Shown here in pieces: positions 60,764 through 64,000 of a stretch of DNA of 64,000 bases (its first letter is position 1; every line of letters starts with the position of its first letter). Origin of the DNA: a candidate division NC10 bacterium CSP1-5 (GTDB lineage Bacteria > Methylomirabilota > Methylomirabilia > Methylomirabilales > CSP1-5); the NCBI GenBank assembly GCA_001443495.1, contig LDXR01000008.1:69595-133594 (forward strand), read 5' to 3'. Below the pieces are notes generated by a model. The model was not told the DNA's origin, made no database searches, and was given only the letters and a program-made list of their open reading frames with translations. The position numbers were made by a program, and so were the translations under genes.

Positions 60764-61249
60764 ATGGTGGATCCTGCCGGTCTCGAACAGGCAGAGTTTT
60801 TCTTCCAGGAAGGCTATCGCCATCAGATGAGTGGCGACCTGGATGCTGCTGTCGAGAGCTATCACCGCTCGATCGAGCTCTACCCCACGGCCGAGGCGCA
60901 TACCTTTCTCGGGTGGGCGTACAGCTTTCAGGGCAAGATCGACGACGCCATTCGAGAATGCGAGGTCGCCATCCAGATCGACCCCGATTTTGGAAACCCC
61001 TATAACGACATCGGGGTCTACCTCATGGAGAAGGGGGAGTACGAGGCGGCCATTCCCTGGCTTGTGAAGGCGATGCAGGCCAAGCGGTACGAACCGCGCC
61101 ACTATCCCCACATCAACATGGCGCGCGTGTGCGCCAAGAATGGGAAGATTGCCGAGGCCATCGCCGAGCTCCGGAAGGCGCTCCAGTTTGATGCCAATCA
61201 CCTGGGGGCGCGGCGCGAGCTGCATCGCCTGATCGGCATGCTGAACTGA
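60764..61249 (+). CDS. TPR repeat protein
   Basis: A 161-residue soluble protein built of about four TPRs (e.g. AFFFQEGYRHQMSGDLDAAVESYHRSIELYP-like first repeat, then FLGWAYSFQGKIDDAIRECEVAIQIDP). No signal peptide or enzyme domain is present. TPRs mediate protein contacts; the partner is unknown. ATG 60764 follows GAGGTGA at 7 bp. A terminator follows. Confidence 0.85.
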   Translation: MVDPAGLEQAEFFFQEGYRHQMSGDLDAAVESYHRSIELYPTAEAHTFLGWAYSFQGKIDDAIRECEVAIQIDPDFGNPYNDIGVYLMEKGEYEAAIPWLVKAMQAKRYEPRHYPHINMARVCAKNGKIAEAIAELRKALQFDANHLGARRELHRLIGMLN

Positions 61250-61255
61250 AGGTTC

Positions 61256-61316
61256 GACCCCCGGGGTCTTGAGGATGCTTATTTCCGGGTCCCGGGGTCT
61301 TCTTTTTCCGGGGGGC
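61256..61316 (+). terminator. Intrinsic terminator after the TPR gene
   Basis: GACCCCCGGG near 61257 pairs with CCCGGGGTC near 61291, followed by TTCTTTTT. The long loop (GTCTTGAGGATGCTTATTTCCGGGT) is unusual, but the stem is GC-rich. Confidence 0.5.
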
Positions 61317-61318
61317 TG

Positions 61319-63064
61319 GTGGGGACGCCACTTCACAAGGGTGCAGGCCCGGCGGATCTGGTGATCCGGGGAGGGACGCTCCTCAATGTCTATAGCGGGG
61401 AGCTGCTCGAAGGATGGGGCGTGGCCGTTCGGGGGGAGCGGATTGTCGCCGTGGGGCACGATCTCAGCCATGCCATCGGCCCCGACACCGAAATGCTCGA
61501 GGCGAAAGGTCGGTATCTCACCCCCGGCCTCATTGACGGTCACACCCATCTGGACTACATCCAAAGCCTGCACGAGTTCCTGCACGCGGCCGTGCCGCAG
61601 GGACTGACCACCGTCATCACCGAGCTGGTCCATGCAGCGAACGTGGCCGGGGCAGCCGCCTTTCGTGCCTTCCTCGCGGGTCTCGAGGACCTACCGATCC
61701 TGGTCTACACCACGGCGCCCTGCATCTCGTTCCTCTGCTCTGACCGGGGCGATGGGCAGCCGGTCATCTCATCGCAAGAGGTGGCAGATCTCTTGGAGCA
61801 TCCTCTGGTGCTGGGGCTTGGAGAGGTCTACTGGCATCTGGCATTAGATCACCGCCCTGACCTCCTCGCCTTGATCGAAAAGGCCCGTTCCCTTCGAAAA
61901 CAGGTCGAGGGCCATGCCGCGGGCGCCCGCGGGTGGAAGCTCCAGCAATACCTCAGCCTCGGGATCGGCTCGTGTCACGAGCCGACCACGGCAGAGGAAG
62001 TCATCGAACGGCTCCGTCTCGGGGTCCACGCCATGGTTCGGGAGGGATCGGTCCGTCATGACGTGGGTGCGCTGAGCGGGGTGATTCCTTCCGGGGTCAA
62101 TCTCCGCCGCCTGATCCTGGTCACCGATACCGTGTGGCCCGATGATCTTCTCGGCCGGGGATCCATGAACCATGTCGTTCGCCGGGCGATCGAAGTGGGT
62201 GTCGACCCGGTGTCGGCGGTCCGGGCGGCCACGCTGACCTGCGCGGAGCATTTCGGCATCGACCACCTCGTGGGGGGCCTGGCACCTGGCAGATATGCCA
62301 ATGTCTTGGTAATTCCGGATCTCAGGCGTATGGAGCCAGAGGTCGTGATCAGCAAGGGCAAGGTCATCGCGCGGGAGGGGCGGTGTCTGGTGGAGATCAA
62401 GGGAAATCCTCGGGTCCGGGAGGTTCTTCCTCGACCCGCGCTTCCACCGTCGTTCACGACGGCTGATCTCCAGGTCCCGGCCGATCGTTTGGGCGGATGG
62501 GTCAAGGTTCGGGTCGTCGGGATTGCCGGTCCGATCGTCACGAAAGAGATGACGCTTTCCCTCCCGGTGGAGGGGGGCCGGGTGATCGCTGATCCCAAAC
62601 AGGATGTTTTGAAGGCCGCGGTGCTGGATCGGAGGGGTCTCGGACACAAGACGGTCGGCTTTGTACAAGGCTTTGGGCTGAGGGATGGGGCGCTCGCCTC
62701 GAGCATCTCTTGGGACGTGAGCAATCTGGTGGCGATCGGGGCGAGCGATGCCGATATCGCTTTCGTGCTGAACCGGCTCGTTGAGATTGGTGGCGGGTTC
62801 GTCCTGGCGGTGGCCGGGAAGGTGGTCGAAGAGCTTCCGATGCCGGTCGGGGGGATCATCAGCGAAGAGCCCGTTCACGTCCTTGCCGAGAAGATGGCGC
62901 GGATCAAGAAGGTGGTGAAAGGGATCGGCTCTGCTGTCGATGATCCCATCCTGACGCTTCAAGCCCTTACCTTCACCGCCATCCCGGCTGTGAGGCTGAC
63001 GGAGCACGGGCTCCTCCAGGTCAAGACGCGTCAGATCCTCCCCCTGCTCGGTGACGCGTCCTGA
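61319..63064 (+). CDS. ade: Adenine deaminase-family amidohydrolase
   Basis: A 581-residue protein of the adenine deaminase family (adenine to hypoxanthine). Features are ADLVIRGGTLLNVYSGELLEGWG, the metal motif TPGLIDGHTHLDY, EGHAAGARGWKLQQYLSLGIGSCHEPTTAEE and the C-terminal WDVSNLVAIGASDADIAFVLNRL region. Some usual substrate-binding phrases differ, so another purine or pyrimidine analogue is possible. It starts with GTG after GGGGGG, directly after the terminator of the TPR gene. Confidence 0.85.
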   Translation: MGTPLHKGAGPADLVIRGGTLLNVYSGELLEGWGVAVRGERIVAVGHDLSHAIGPDTEMLEAKGRYLTPGLIDGHTHLDYIQSLHEFLHAAVPQGLTTVITELVHAANVAGAAAFRAFLAGLEDLPILVYTTAPCISFLCSDRGDGQPVISSQEVADLLEHPLVLGLGEVYWHLALDHRPDLLALIEKARSLRKQVEGHAAGARGWKLQQYLSLGIGSCHEPTTAEEVIERLRLGVHAMVREGSVRHDVGALSGVIPSGVNLRRLILVTDTVWPDDLLGRGSMNHVVRRAIEVGVDPVSAVRAATLTCAEHFGIDHLVGGLAPGRYANVLVIPDLRRMEPEVVISKGKVIAREGRCLVEIKGNPRVREVLPRPALPPSFTTADLQVPADRLGGWVKVRVVGIAGPIVTKEMTLSLPVEGGRVIADPKQDVLKAAVLDRRGLGHKTVGFVQGFGLRDGALASSISWDVSNLVAIGASDADIAFVLNRLVEIGGGFVLAVAGKVVEELPMPVGGIISEEPVHVLAEKMARIKKVVKGIGSAVDDPILTLQALTFTAIPAVRLTEHGLLQVKTRQILPLLGDAS

Positions 63065-63151
63065 GAACTCTCGGTGCAGGGTTCTTCGACTACACTCTGA
63101 TTATGGCCTGCAGCTTTTCCTTCGTCATTGCTGTTCAGGGAGGGATGAGCC

Positions 63152-63868
63152 ATGATCCTCAAGAAGGACTTGTCGATCACCTGGTACGGGCATAGCACCT
63201 TTAAGATCGTGAGCCCCAAAGGGAAGCACATCCTGATCGACCCCTGGGTCACGGGGAACCCGGCATGCCCGCAGCATCTGAAGAAGGTGGACCGGGTTGA
63301 TCTCATCCTGATCGCCCACGGCCACTTCGATCACATGGCGGATGCGGTCACGATTGCCAGGGCCCATTCACCGAAGGTGGTGGGAATCTACGAAGTTGCC
63401 GCCTGGCTCGAAGGCCAGGGCGTCGGGCACACCCGCCCGATGAACATGGGGGGCACCCAGGAGGTTGACGGGATCAGCGTGACGATGGTTCAGGCCTTCC
63501 ACAGCTCCGGGATCCAGGACACCGACGGGAGGATTGTTTACGGCGGGTCGGCGGCCGGGTATGTGGTGAGGTTGGAGAACGGCTTTACCTTTTACCATTC
63601 AGGGGATACCGCCGTCTTTGGCGATATGCGCCTCATTGCCGAGCTTTACAAGCCTCAGCTCTGTTTTCTTCCCATCGGAGGACTCTTCACTATGTCTCCG
63701 AGGGAGGCGGCCTACGCCTGCAAGCTCCTGAAACCCAAGTGGGCGATCCCGATGCATTACGGGACCTTCCCGGCCCTGACGGGGACTCCCGCAGAGCTCA
63801 AGGCATTGACCAAAGGGATTCGGGGACTCAAGGTGATCGAGATGCAGCCGGGCGACACGATCAGGTGA
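63152..63868 (+). CDS. UlaG-like metal-dependent hydrolase
   Basis: A 238-residue metallo-beta-lactamase-fold protein. It begins ITWYGHSTFKIVSPKGKHILIDPW, followed by the metal motif AHGHFDHM, and later FYHSGDTAVF (Asp ligand) and the terminal IPMHYGTFPAL (His). This pattern fits the UlaG/YtkL-like subfamily (predicted Zn hydrolases). The ATG is preceded by GGGAGGGATGAG. The substrate is unknown. Confidence 0.88.
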   Translation: MILKKDLSITWYGHSTFKIVSPKGKHILIDPWVTGNPACPQHLKKVDRVDLILIAHGHFDHMADAVTIARAHSPKVVGIYEVAAWLEGQGVGHTRPMNMGGTQEVDGISVTMVQAFHSSGIQDTDGRIVYGGSAAGYVVRLENGFTFYHSGDTAVFGDMRLIAELYKPQLCFLPIGGLFTMSPREAAYACKLLKPKWAIPMHYGTFPALTGTPAELKALTKGIRGLKVIEMQPGDTIR

Positions 63869-63916
63869 ATGGCACGGCTCGGGGAAAGGCCTTCGCATCG
63901 TTGGCGAAACAGCACC

Positions 63917-64000
63917 AGCACCCTCGGCCCCTCGCTCCGGGGCTCTCGCGGCGACCCTGTTCGGCGGCTTACGGCCCGGGTCCCTCCGTGTTCACGATCC
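63917..64000 (+). repeat. Interspersed repeat copy C (cut by window end)
   Basis: Starts about 48 bp after the UlaG-like gene, in sense orientation. The core (GGCGACCCT, GCGGCTTACGGC, GGGTCCCTCCGTG, TTCACGATCC) matches copies A and B and runs off the end of the window. Confidence 0.7.

Overview
The window is a GC-rich bacterial chromosome segment, densely packed with mostly housekeeping and biosynthetic genes. The mix is pyrimidine biosynthesis under a PyrR-type leader, HisZ, PurA, SerA, pyruvate phosphate dikinase with its regulator, a Ski2-like helicase, a polyprenyl synthase with a LDGNRRYA motif and a three-gene ceramide-type operon. This fits an uncultured soil or sediment lineage, perhaps NC10/Methylomirabilota or a neighbouring phylum. 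That placement is an inference from gene content and composition; no 16S rRNA gene or other phylogenetic marker was analysed.

Layout. 0.1-3.2 kb: a DUF2157/GDYXXLXY membrane pair, a NYN nuclease and a SnoaL-like protein. 3.4-8.9 kb: an accessory island with an AbiEi/AbiEii-type toxin-antitoxin pair under a palindromic operator, a Ser/Thr kinase fused to 11 TPRs with a coupled unknown gene, and a frameshifted RHH gene. 8.9-16.3 kb: bioB, a Ski2-like helicase, a radical SAM/methyltransferase pair, a CBS protein and a PAP2 phosphatase. 16.4-19.7 kb: an operon of reductase, serine palmitoyltransferase and GNAT acyltransferase that matches the bacterial ceramide pathway. 19.8-24.4 kb: a cupin, an intact IS481-type element with a 5-bp target duplication, an APC permease, tRNA-Glu and a small zincin. 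24.4-29.2 kb: small proteins, a cupin/diiron pair, a BON lipoprotein and a cNMP-binding protein. 29.3-33.3 kb: PPDK and its regulator between a tRNA-Lys gene and a copy of that tRNA's 3' half. 33.4-38.8 kb: purA, hisZ, serA and a class V aminotransferase. 39.1-41.4 kb: a thioredoxin-like gene with an in-frame TGA exactly at the catalytic Cys (probable selenocysteine), an EamA transporter and a polyprenyl synthase. 41.5-43.0 kb: a type II R-M pair beside a transposase remnant. 43.1-52.7 kb: the pyrRBC-carAB-pyrKD operon with an attenuator leader. 52.8-64 kb: a membrane protein, ligA, an ABC efflux system with an M48 protease, a TPR protein, an adenine deaminase-like protein and a UlaG-like hydrolase.

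Two repeat classes run through the window. One is an interspersed element of up to about 200 bp with four copies, three lying directly after stop codons in sense orientation. The other is a set of short tandem repeats, built on GGTTCAG-like heptamers and GACCGATGACCG-like units, found both between genes and in frame inside pyrD, pyrK, carA and pyrC. The best candidates for new biology are the Sec-type thioredoxin, the in-frame repeat invasion of the pyr operon, the ceramide operon, and the accessory AbiE/kinase-TPR island.
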